From positions 62,001 through 126,000 of the forward strand of contig CAJQHR010000018.1 of the NCBI GenBank assembly GCA_905478225.1: 64,000 nucleotides of DNA, read 5' to 3'. The notes under the pieces were generated by a model. That model worked only from the letters and a program-made list of their open reading frames with translations. It did no database searches and was not told the DNA's origin. The DNA is from an uncultured Crocinitomix sp. (GTDB lineage Bacteria > Bacteroidota > Bacteroidia > Flavobacteriales_D > Crocinitomicaceae). This document shows, piece after piece, positions 36,282 to 43,828 of this stretch (within the stretch, counting starts at the first letter, position 1; the number at the start of each line of letters is the position of its first letter). The position numbers and the translations under genes are program-made.

Positions 36282-38135
36282 ATGAGTGAGGAGAATAAAC
36301 ATATGGATGATAGCTTCAAAAAGATGAGTGAGGAATTAAATGCGTCCTACGATAAATCTTTTTGGAATGATGCCAAAGCAAGTTTAGAAAATGAAGCGTT
36401 GGATAATGCTTTCCGTGATGCTGCTGCTGGAGTAACATCAACCGCTGGTATGGCCTTGACTGCTGAGTCTTTGGGTGATGCTTTAATGGATGATGCGTTT
36501 CAGGATGCGGCTGCCCAGGTTAGTGTAACCTATAGCAGTGCTTATTGGGCGGCCTTGCAAGCTGCAGAGCCTGACTTGGTTATGGATGATGCGTTTTTAG
36601 ATGCTTCCAAAGCAATAAAACCAAGTTATAGCCCTGCTTATTGGGGTGCGGCCAATACAGCGCTTGAAAGTGAAGGATTGCACTATGAGTATAACGCATC
36701 TTATTGGGATGAGGCAAAATCTTTGCTTGATAATGCGGATAGAAGATCATTTTATACAAAATGGACGGGTGCTGCAGCACTTTTATTATTGGTTTCTCTG
36801 CTGGGTATGTATGTAATTAGTGCAGACGAAGCAATTTCGGGGCAACGTTTATCAAATGAGATTTCGCAAGCTGATAATGATAGAATTGCAATGCTCTTAG
36901 CTGTTCAAAAGGATCACAGTGATGCGCTTGTTCAATTACAGGTAGACCAAACGGATGAAAATGACTTAATGAATGATGCGCATTCACACGAGAATGTTTC
37001 AAATAACGGTGATCGAAATAATGCTATTGCAGAGAACAACGGATTTGAGCCTAATAATACGGAAAGTCAAATTCCGGTTGAAGCGAATGATGTAAATAAT
37101 GAAGTCGTACTTCGAGAAGAACAGCATAATGGTAACAATGATAATTTGGAAGAAGAAGTCGCGAATCCTAATGAGATTGAACCGAATCCATTAACGCCGA
37201 ATAATAATGACACCGAGTTGCCTGATCAAGATCCTGCTAACGGATTCGATAATGCAAATAATCCACTTGATCCTGATAACGAAAGTAACACGCGTGTTTT
37301 AGATGCTGAAGTGAACAATTCAAATCAAGAAATTCGTTCATTGGAGCCTGCGTCTAAAAACAATGATATTGATAAGTTAGGTTTACCAAGTGGAATTATA
37401 GCATTCAAAGGGTTAGAGTTTTCAGGAACGCAATTAGCACAGATTGAGGCGCCTAAATTGAAAAACACACATACGTTCTCATTGCTTGGTGGAGTGGGTA
37501 AAGGAATTGGATATGGTGCAGAAGATTATGTTTGGACAAACAGAATTTACGGAGGAATTGCTTACGATAACCGTGGACATGGCAAGTTTAGAAAATTTGG
37601 AATTGGCGGTAGCGTATTATTAAATACTTGCGATCAAGAAGATTTAAGGTTTAGATCCACAATTATTAGATTCCTAGACAACGGAACAACTGAGTCAAAT
37701 CATTTACATTATAATGTCAGTCGATTGTATTATCTGAATGCAAACGTAAATGCCAGTTATTCGTTTTTGCCAAAACATAAGTTGAATTTTGGAGTAGGAA
37801 TTTCTAGAGTCATAAGTGCAAACTCAATTGTGTCTTCAAACTTTGCAGGAAAAGAAGAAGACGGTGACTTTATTCGTATAAGTAATATCAGCAATAATAA
37901 CAATGCTATTCCAGATGAAATAACCAAATATGATTTAACGTTGACATTAGGATATGAATTTGAGATAAATAGAAGGTTGAGTATTCAGATAACAGGTAAA
38001 TATGGTCTTTTTGATCGTACAAATGAGCGAATTAACGGTTCAGATAAGATTGTGTTGAGTTATGATCCAGTATTTGATAATGAGAGAAGCGTAATGATTG
38101 GATTAAAATATAATTTATTCAGAGGGACGAAATGA
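36282..38135 (+). CDS. Predicted envelope-spanning protein: cytoplasmic repeats, one TM helix, Asn-rich linker, outer-membrane barrel
   Basis: 617 residues with no signal peptide. Residues 1-155 hold four imperfect repeats combining DDAFxDAA (near 9, 41, 70, 101) with Y-x3-[YF]W-x2-A (near 23, 84, 116, 137). One membrane helix spans ~161-180 (GAAALLLLVSLLGMYV). Residues ~190-390 form an acidic, Asn/Pro-rich low-complexity linker. Residues ~410-617 look like an 8- to 10-strand OMP beta-barrel (FSLLGGVGKGIGYG, FGIGGSVLL, LTLTLGYEFEINRRLS, MIGLKYNLF). It follows the ECF sigma gene by 3 bases and overlaps the lipoprotein gene by 4. Inference: an anti-sigma-like protein linking outer membrane to cytoplasm. 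The domains are read by eye. Confidence 0.75.
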   Translation: MSEENKHMDDSFKKMSEELNASYDKSFWNDAKASLENEALDNAFRDAAAGVTSTAGMALTAESLGDALMDDAFQDAAAQVSVTYSSAYWAALQAAEPDLVMDDAFLDASKAIKPSYSPAYWGAANTALESEGLHYEYNASYWDEAKSLLDNADRRSFYTKWTGAAALLLLVSLLGMYVISADEAISGQRLSNEISQADNDRIAMLLAVQKDHSDALVQLQVDQTDENDLMNDAHSHENVSNNGDRNNAIAENNGFEPNNTESQIPVEANDVNNEVVLREEQHNGNNDNLEEEVANPNEIEPNPLTPNNNDTELPDQDPANGFDNANNPLDPDNESNTRVLDAEVNNSNQEIRSLEPASKNNDIDKLGLPSGIIAFKGLEFSGTQLAQIEAPKLKNTHTFSLLGGVGKGIGYGAEDYVWTNRIYGGIAYDNRGHGKFRKFGIGGSVLLNTCDQEDLRFRSTIIRFLDNGTTESNHLHYNVSRLYYLNANVNASYSFLPKHKLNFGVGISRVISANSIVSSNFAGKEEDGDFIRISNISNNNNAIPDEITKYDLTLTLGYEFEINRRLSIQITGKYGLFDRTNERINGSDKIVLSYDPVFDNERSVMIGLKYNLFRGTK

Positions 38136-39202
38136 TGAAGATGAAAGTGTGGCATATGATGACTTTAATAGTGGGGCTTGCTTTAACAGCATGTAATAAA
38201 ACCCCTATTCCAGTATTGCCAGAAGGAAATGACCCCATTTATATGCTTAAAGGGCAAGTAAACGGGGAGGATCTTGACTATAAAGTAGGGCTTGAGAGTG
38301 TTGTGATTAATCGTGGAGTTAAAATAGAAAACGGGCTTACTACCTATTATGGTGAAATGGAGTCTGTTACCAATAGTGAGAAAATTAGAGTAGAATTTAT
38401 TCAACAAGAAACACCGCAAAGTGGAAGTGATGTTCAAGTTTTCGCAAACTTAAATGTTCCGTTTTTGGTTCATGATAGCGCTAAAGTACGTTTTGATTTT
38501 GGTGGATTTGGAGGAGGACAAGGTGGATTCTTCTACTTATTAGATGACGGCGGAAACATGATTAAAGGAACCGAGCATACGGTGCATGAATTTGGGTTCC
38601 TGCATAAAAAAGCTATTTTCTTAGATGTAAATACAGAACCTTATATTTTTACAATTAAACATGGTTTTGAGAATAATGATTTAATCTCTGAATATGTAGC
38701 CGAAGGTGTGGGCGATACGATTCATTTAGCATCAAAAGCGGAATACCCATTAAATGAGTGGTATATAAATGGAATACTTGTTGGAACTGAAGTCGATTAT
38801 ACTGGACCAATCGGAGTTGGAATTCACCGCATAGTCCACCGTATTATGGATGCCAATGGCAATCAAAGTGAAACAGATGGATTCGTCCGGTTTAAAGATG
38901 GTAAACAGCTTTGGGATATGAGTATAATCTACGAAGATGAAACAGAATATGAGGCCAATAATTATGGAAGAGTAATTGTTTCAATGTTTAAAAATGGACA
39001 ATGGTATAGTTCAGATTTTGCACCGCAAAACAGAGGTAAAGAAGCGCTTATTGAAAATGTTCAATCTGTTCCTTTTGAAGCTGGAGAAGAGCCACTTGTT
39101 GCTTTTGATATAGATTTTGATGCCGTTTTATACAACGAAAGCAAGACAGAATCTCTGACATTATCTAATATGGATGGAAAATTTATTGTAGGTTTAAGGT
39201 AA
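38132..39202 (+). CDS. Lipoprotein with PKD-like region, in the ECF sigma operon
   Basis: 356 residues; lipoprotein signal MMTLIVGLALTAC with the lipid cysteine at about C21. The body is beta-rich (LKGQVNGEDLDYKVG, VRFDFGGFGGGQGGFFY) and contains a PKD-like stretch near 190-260 (LASKAEYPLNEWYINGILVG, GIHRIVHRIMDANGNQSE). The ATG overlaps the stop of the envelope-spanning gene (ATGA). It may sit on the outer membrane as sensor or ligand for that system. No named family recognised. Confidence 0.78.
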   Translation: MMKMKVWHMMTLIVGLALTACNKTPIPVLPEGNDPIYMLKGQVNGEDLDYKVGLESVVINRGVKIENGLTTYYGEMESVTNSEKIRVEFIQQETPQSGSDVQVFANLNVPFLVHDSAKVRFDFGGFGGGQGGFFYLLDDGGNMIKGTEHTVHEFGFLHKKAIFLDVNTEPYIFTIKHGFENNDLISEYVAEGVGDTIHLASKAEYPLNEWYINGILVGTEVDYTGPIGVGIHRIVHRIMDANGNQSETDGFVRFKDGKQLWDMSIIYEDETEYEANNYGRVIVSMFKNGQWYSSDFAPQNRGKEALIENVQSVPFEAGEEPLVAFDIDFDAVLYNESKTESLTLSNMDGKFIVGLR

Positions 39203-39212
39203 ATTTTATAAC

Positions 39213-40301
39213 ATGAAAATCGGGTTATTTTTCGGGGTCTTATTATTGAGTATTCCCCTATTTAGTCAAACTACTATCAATTCTTCAGATTTCCCAACAG
39301 GTGGAGACACTGTTTTGGTAAGTATCACAAATGATTTTGAATACGATTTTGAATCAACAGGCGCAGATTACGTTTGGGATTACTCGGCATTGAATATGAA
39401 CGAGCAAAGAATTGATACCTTTTTTGATATTGATGATGCGAGTTTATTGTATCAAGTAGTGTTTAATAATGGTTGGTTTGATCCCGATTATCAGGCAGAT
39501 TATTACACCCCACTTCTAAACTTCGCTTTTCCAGAAACAGATGTTGTGCCTATTGGAAATCCAGTTGGATTTACAAAAATAGAATCTGACAAAGTTGAAA
39601 TTATTGGTGTTGGATTGGAAATTTCTGGAATTAAAATTCCTGTTAAAAATGAGATTATTGATATAGAGTATGAATTGCCAATGAATTTTGAGGACGCCTG
39701 GGAATCAAATTCATTTTTCGAAGTGGACCTTAATCCTGCTTTTGATGGAATTTTAAGAAGACATCAAGAACGTGTTTCAGAGGTTGATGGATGGGGTGAA
39801 GTCACCACGCCTTTTGGCATCTTTGATGTTTTACGAACAACAGCTAAAATCGATTTTACAGATTCATTGCGAATTACATTTGGAGAATTTACAACTTGGA
39901 TAGAATTACCAACTCCAAGTCAAGTGGTTTATTCCTGGTGGGCAAAAGATCAGAAAATTCCAGTTTTACAAGTCATTGCGCAAGATGTTGGTGGCTCTGA
40001 AACAATTACAAGTGTTGAATATAAAGATCGCGACTTACATGATGTCAGCATAACTGAAAACGGTGCAAATCAAACGAGAATTGAATTGTTTCCTGTGCCT
40101 TCGTCTGATTTTATCAATATAATTAGTGAATCAGAAATTCAAAACGTTCAAATTTATTCAGTAAGCGGTGCCCTTAACACCAGTAATATTTGGTCAGCAG
40201 AAACGGGGATTTTAAACGTTTCACAATTGGTACCAGGTAGCTATATCGTCTACATTATTAATGCAGACGGTGCTTATGCCGAGCAAATTGTCATAGAATA
40301 A
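39213..40301 (+). CDS. T9SS-secreted protein, last gene of the ECF sigma operon
   Basis: 362 residues: signal peptide MKIGLFFGVLLLSIPLFSQ, a beta-rich body (YVWDYSALNMNEQRID, GWGEVTTPFGIFDVLR) and a T9SS type A tail from IELFPVPSSDFINI to EQIVIE. It starts 10 bases after the lipoprotein. Its secretion to the cell surface by T9SS in an operon with a sigma factor suggests a surface partner or output of the sigma system. Confidence 0.85.
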   Translation: MKIGLFFGVLLLSIPLFSQTTINSSDFPTGGDTVLVSITNDFEYDFESTGADYVWDYSALNMNEQRIDTFFDIDDASLLYQVVFNNGWFDPDYQADYYTPLLNFAFPETDVVPIGNPVGFTKIESDKVEIIGVGLEISGIKIPVKNEIIDIEYELPMNFEDAWESNSFFEVDLNPAFDGILRRHQERVSEVDGWGEVTTPFGIFDVLRTTAKIDFTDSLRITFGEFTTWIELPTPSQVVYSWWAKDQKIPVLQVIAQDVGGSETITSVEYKDRDLHDVSITENGANQTRIELFPVPSSDFINIISESEIQNVQIYSVSGALNTSNIWSAETGILNVSQLVPGSYIVYIINADGAYAEQIVIE

Positions 40302-40334
40302 TTCACGATCTTACCGTACATTTCTAAATCCGCT

Positions 40335-40342
40335 TATCTTTG
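40335..40342 (+). promoter_or_regulatory. -7 promoter box for RNase P RNA
   Basis: TATCTTTG matches TAnnTTTG exactly. It ends 5 bases before the 5' strand of the P1 helix at 40348, the expected spacing for a transcription start there. Confidence 0.65.
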
Positions 40343-40347
40343 TTCTC

Positions 40348-40712
40348 AATAAACTGTCTTGTCGCCACAACCGCAAGGTTATGGAGGAAAGTCCGGGCAA
40401 CATAGAGCATCATACTTCCTAACTGGAAGGATTTCACTTGTGAAATACAGCTAGTGCCGCAGAAAATATACCGCCTTGGCCTTGTGCCTAGGTAAGGGTG
40501 AAAAGGTGGGGTAAGAGCCCACCGCGCTTAAGGTGACTTAAGTGGCAGGGTAAACCTTATGAGTTGCAACATCATGTAAACCAAGGCTTGAAGCTTGCTC
40601 GGCTAAACTTGGAGGGTAGATGGATTGATCCAGTTGGCGACGACTGGGCGAGATAAATGGCAAGAATTTCAGATGCAAATTTGGATTACAGAACCCGGCT
40701 TATAGGTTTATT
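40348..40712 (+). ncRNA. rnpB: RNase P RNA (catalytic RNA of ribonuclease P, bacterial class A)
   Basis: The 5' conserved block GGAGGAAAGTCCGGGC at ~40383-40398 and the 3' block ACAGAACCCGGCTTATAG at ~40688-40705 are the universal P4-containing ends. The ends pair as P1: AATAAAC at 40348-40354 with GTTTATT at 40706-40712. The internal CCGCTTAAGGTGACTTAAG and AGGGTAAACC blocks also fit. RNase P removes 5' leaders from tRNA precursors. Confidence 0.97.
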
Positions 40713-40719
40713 ATTTTTT

Positions 40720-40760
40720 AAGCTCTCTATTGGATGAAGTCCTGCAGAGAGCTTATTTTT
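40720..40760 (+). terminator. Terminator of RNase P RNA
   Basis: Arms AAGCTCTCT (40720-40728) and AGAGAGCTT (40746-40754) pair perfectly and are followed by ATTTTTTC. Confidence 0.85.
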
Positions 40761-41054
40761 TCTTTATAAGCAGCGAACTTATTCTAGAATAGGAAACCAA
40801 AAAACACAGCTTTCCGATCCATTAGAAAGTCAAAGTATGTTAAGGCCGTGTATGGCATTCATTCACAAATTGATTTGAGAATAGACCGGGAAGGCTTTAG
40901 CTCCGCTAGAAGAACTTTTGGCTTCGTTTTGGTTGGTTGCTGCGCCTATCGAAGTACGAGCAAAAGAACAAGCCCTCTGCTTCAATTGTTAGCTCAGTTA
41001 TTCCAATAAAGATGATTTAAAAAAACACAGCATTCAAGTTTATGCTAGAATTGG
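40761..41054. other. Intergenic stretch without recognisable gene
   Basis: No ORF of note on either strand. The part at ~40880-40990 (GGCTTTAGCTCCGCTAG, TTTTGGCTTCGTTTTGG) has the look of degenerate intergenic repeats common in Bacteroidota; I cannot assign it. The promoter of the next gene follows. Confidence 0.4.
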
Positions 41055-41062
41055 TATCTTTG
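41055..41062 (+). promoter_or_regulatory. -7 promoter box for the HEAT-repeat/trmB pair
   Basis: TATCTTTG matches TAnnTTTG, 18 bases before the ATG at 41080, implying a very short leader. Confidence 0.55.
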
Positions 41063-41079
41063 CAAAATAATTTTAAAGC

Positions 41080-41625
41080 ATGAATAACAAGGAATTGGTA
41101 AAAAAGAAAAAAGTGCAGGACTTATTATCTGAGTTAGCAAGCGGCGACACCAAACGACAGGTCAAAGCCGTGCAAGGATTAAAAGTACATGGAAACGAAA
41201 CCGTAATAGAGCCATTACTGGCAGCATTGGTTAAGAAACCAGCTGATGAACTCTACAGCGTAATCGTTGATCTTTTGAATACGCCAAAGTCAAGTAAAGT
41301 TCCGGCAGAAATTGCAAAGGCATTGGTTGATAAACGATTTGTCGATATTCGACATACGTTACTCACGACTATTTGGAATTCGGGCTTGGATTATCGTCCA
41401 TATTTAAAAGAAATTGTGACCGCCGGAACAGAAGGCGAAATGATGGATGCGTTGGAGTGCATTACAATTATAGAAAATATTGAAGGTGAAATGACAGAGG
41501 ATCAACTTTTTGAACCATTAATCGTTTTAACCGAATATTTAGGTAGCACCAAAGATGATGGACCAAAATTAGAGTTGTTGAGAGAAGTGACAGCTACCCT
41601 TCAGAACATCAATAACATGCTTTAG
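41080..41625 (+). CDS. HEAT-like repeat protein
   Basis: 181 residues, cytoplasmic and all-helical. Residues 15-100 hold two or three HEAT-like repeats (VKAVQGLKVHGNETVIEPLL, VPAEIAKALVDKRFVDIRHT). Such repeats make protein-interaction surfaces; the partner is unknown. It starts a two-gene unit with trmB, which begins one base after its stop. Confidence 0.8.
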   Translation: MNNKELVKKKKVQDLLSELASGDTKRQVKAVQGLKVHGNETVIEPLLAALVKKPADELYSVIVDLLNTPKSSKVPAEIAKALVDKRFVDIRHTLLTTIWNSGLDYRPYLKEIVTAGTEGEMMDALECITIIENIEGEMTEDQLFEPLIVLTEYLGSTKDDGPKLELLREVTATLQNINNML

Positions 41626-41626
41626 A

Positions 41627-42307
41627 ATGGCAAAGAATAAACTTAGACGGTTTGCCGATAATGCCACAATGGATTGCGTTTTTCAACCCAATTTAGAAAC
41701 AGCCTTGGCGAATTCATTTCCGTTAAAAGGTAAATGGCATGCGGATTATTTTAAGAATGATAATCCAATTATTGTTGAATTAGGTTGTGGCAAAGGAGAA
41801 TATGCGGTCGGATTAGGTAAAATGTATCCGAATCGAAATTACATTGGAGTAGATATAAAAGGCGCAAGAATCTGGGAAGGGGCTAACGAAGTGCGTGAAT
41901 TAGGGCTTAAGAATATTGGTTTTGTGCGTGCAAGAATTGATTTTGTACACACTTTTTTTGGCGAGAACGAGATTGATGAGATTTGGCTGACCTTTTCAGA
42001 TCCACAGCCAAATAAGGCAAATAAGCGGTTGAGTTCAAAAATATTTATTGATCGTTACCGCCAATTTTTGAAACAAGGCGGACTCATCCACCTCAAAACG
42101 GATAGTGATGTTCTTTTTGAGTCCACGCTTGAACAAATAGAAGAACATGGCTATAGTATGCTCGAACATACCTGGGATCTTTACGGAGAAATGCCAGAAG
42201 ATTTAGATCAATCAACCCGTGAAATTCTTTCAATTCGCACTCATTACGAAACAATTTTCTCCGCCAAGGGCTTCAAAATAAAGTATTGTAAATTCCGAAT
42301 CACATAA
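41627..42307 (+). CDS. trmB: tRNA (guanine-N7-)-methyltransferase TrmB
   Basis: 226 residues. SAM-binding motif I is VELGCGKGEYAVGL, followed by the acidic GVDIKG; the catalytic/tRNA-binding block is WLTFSDPQPNKANKRLSS (the FxDPxPKxxHxKRR motif of the family); and LIHLKTDSDVLFE follows. It makes m7G46 in the tRNA variable loop using S-adenosylmethionine. Length is normal. Confidence 0.96.
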   Translation: MAKNKLRRFADNATMDCVFQPNLETALANSFPLKGKWHADYFKNDNPIIVELGCGKGEYAVGLGKMYPNRNYIGVDIKGARIWEGANEVRELGLKNIGFVRARIDFVHTFFGENEIDEIWLTFSDPQPNKANKRLSSKIFIDRYRQFLKQGGLIHLKTDSDVLFESTLEQIEEHGYSMLEHTWDLYGEMPEDLDQSTREILSIRTHYETIFSAKGFKIKYCKFRIT

Positions 42308-42325
42308 TTTTCTCTCTTTTTTTTC

Positions 42326-42333
42326 TATTTTTG
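42326..42333 (+). promoter_or_regulatory. -7 promoter box before the unknown/ATL pair
   Basis: TATTTTTG matches TAnnTTTG, 53 bases before the GTG at 42386. Confidence 0.45.
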
Positions 42334-42385
42334 GCAACTGTAGTAGTGGGTCAAGCGTTATTATACAAAGGAATCAAGAGTAATA

Positions 42386-42925
42386 GTGGAGCTAAAACGA
42401 TTTAATATAGAAGAAGAATTGTCTTCCATCCGATTTTCATGTGCGGATGAAGCCATAGGGGAGATCAAAAACTTGTTTTTTCAAGATCAATTGACTGAAG
42501 AGCAAATTTTGGTTGAAATCTATAGTCCAAACAATAGCGAAACCACAAAAATCGATATGAATCGATTGAATATCGATCGGGTTTTTTCAAAAAAACATAT
42601 TACGAATAAGTATTTCTTCAGCAGGTGCAAATTGGTTGATTCAGTCAAGTTCCAAGGCGATTATTCAATCCGCACAATCCTAGAAATTAAAAGTGAACAA
42701 CGTCGATTAGAAGCTGAGTTTAGAGGCTTCTTTGTAATACTTCCGGGTAATAAACTTTATGCGATTGATTCAGAACCATTATTGTTCGCGCAAGTCGGGC
42801 CGCATGCTTATTATTTACTAAACTATTATTTGTTAGAAGAAGATCGCGCCCCACGTTTCAAGTTTAAAAACATATTCAATTGGATCAAAAAAAGGATTTC
42901 TTCAAAGACGTCTTCCAAGTCGTAG
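42386..42925 (+). CDS. Unrecognised cytoplasmic protein
   Basis: 179 residues from a GTG; no signal peptide or membrane helix. The body mixes alpha and beta (EEELSSIRFSCADEAIGEIK, EIKSEQRRLEAEFRGFFVIL, AQVGPHAYYLLNYYLLEED) and the C-terminus is basic (FNWIKKRISSKTSSKS). The last 46 bases overlap the start of the ATL gene in another frame. I do not recognise a family. The tight overlap suggests co-translation with ATL. Confidence 0.65.
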   Translation: MELKRFNIEEELSSIRFSCADEAIGEIKNLFFQDQLTEEQILVEIYSPNNSETTKIDMNRLNIDRVFSKKHITNKYFFSRCKLVDSVKFQGDYSIRTILEIKSEQRRLEAEFRGFFVILPGNKLYAIDSEPLLFAQVGPHAYYLLNYYLLEEDRAPRFKFKNIFNWIKKRISSKTSSKS

Positions 42926-43218
42926 AGTTAATTCCAGAAGGTCGCGTAACATCTTATGGGGCCATTGCAAAATGTTTGGGTGCTGCCCGCTCAAGCCGAT
43001 TAGTTGGTTGGGCCTTGAATGCTTCCTTCAAAAGTCCCGTTAATATTCCCGCCCACCGAGTTGTCAATCGCCTAGGTATGTTGTCCGGTGCAACGCACTT
43101 TCTTACACCCACAGCAATGGAGGAGCGATTAACCGCCGAAGGACACCAAATCGTTGACAATCAAATTGTCGATTTTAAAGCGGTGTACTGGGATCCGCTG
43201 GTAGAGTTGGCGTTGTAG
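42880..43218 (+). CDS. Alkyltransferase-like protein (ATL; MGMT DNA-binding domain without the reactive cysteine)
   Basis: 112 residues starting at TTG 42880. It has the helix-turn-helix DNA-binding domain of O6-alkylguanine transferases: IPEGRVTSYGAIAKCLG, the arginine-finger region ARSSRLVGWAL, and PAHRVVN (58-60) where the active enzyme has PCHR. With alanine at the acceptor site it cannot take the alkyl group. ATL proteins instead bind and flip O6-alkylguanine and recruit nucleotide excision repair. Length is typical of ATLs. Confidence 0.88.
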   Translation: MDQKKDFFKDVFQVVELIPEGRVTSYGAIAKCLGAARSSRLVGWALNASFKSPVNIPAHRVVNRLGMLSGATHFLTPTAMEERLTAEGHQIVDNQIVDFKAVYWDPLVELAL

Positions 43219-43445
43219 GAAAAAAAGGTAGGCCAAATTGAACGGTTTTCATATTATTGGTCTGGTGATGAGGATCAAGGTGTCTTGTCCTTTTCAGTTT
43301 CATCTGTAAAACAGATTTAAAAATGTAGCCGGCTTGTTTAGGTTTGCACTCAGAAGAAATTATCTAGCTTCCAACCCTAAAACAAACACAAAAAAAAGTC
43401 CAACACCCAACATCTAATATCCAAAAAAAACCTACCTTTACCTTA

Positions 43446-43692
43446 GAGTTTTGGTTTCAGCCTATTTATTTAGGATAGAATTAAAATGGGAATCAAGTGC
43501 CTTTTTGAAAAAGAAAAGAATTCTTGAACTGTTCCCGCAGCTGTAAGCTCCAAAACGTTGAATAATACCACTGCCGATTAATTGCAGCATTGAGAGATCA
43601 TTGAGGTTCTCGAAATGTCGAAAAGCAAAGATTAACAGGCGGGAAGGATTTAACGCCAAGGAGTAAGTCAGAAGACCTGCCATTCTCAGATT
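43446..43692 (+). promoter_or_regulatory. Cobalamin (B12) riboswitch
   Basis: Conserved blocks are in order: TGGGAATCAAGTG (~43486-43499), ACTGTTCCCGCAGCTGTAA (the B12 box, ~43528-43546), CCACTGCCG, GGGAAGGATTTAACGCC, and AGTAAGTCAGAAGACCTGCC (to ~43682). This is the class I AdoCbl-type layout. Downstream, 43701-43758 can form competing stems (GCACCA with TGGTGC, GTGCGG with CTGCAC), a plausible expression platform before the ATG at 43829. It should repress the downstream operon when cobalamin is plentiful. Confidence 0.95.
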
Positions 43693-43828
43693 AAACTAAT
43701 GCACCATTGTGTGCGGCTTTCGGGATAAAAGCAAAGTTTAGGTGGTGCCTTTCTGCACGCTTATTCTTCGTTTCTATTCTTTTTATTAATTAGGCTAAAA
43801 CCAAAAACGAGCCAAAAAAATTAAAAGA

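Noticed and set aside
40348-40712. Protein-coding reading of the region before the HEAT-repeat gene
   Set aside because: The conserved 5' and 3' blocks and P1 pairing identify RNase P RNA; frames here are short and broken.
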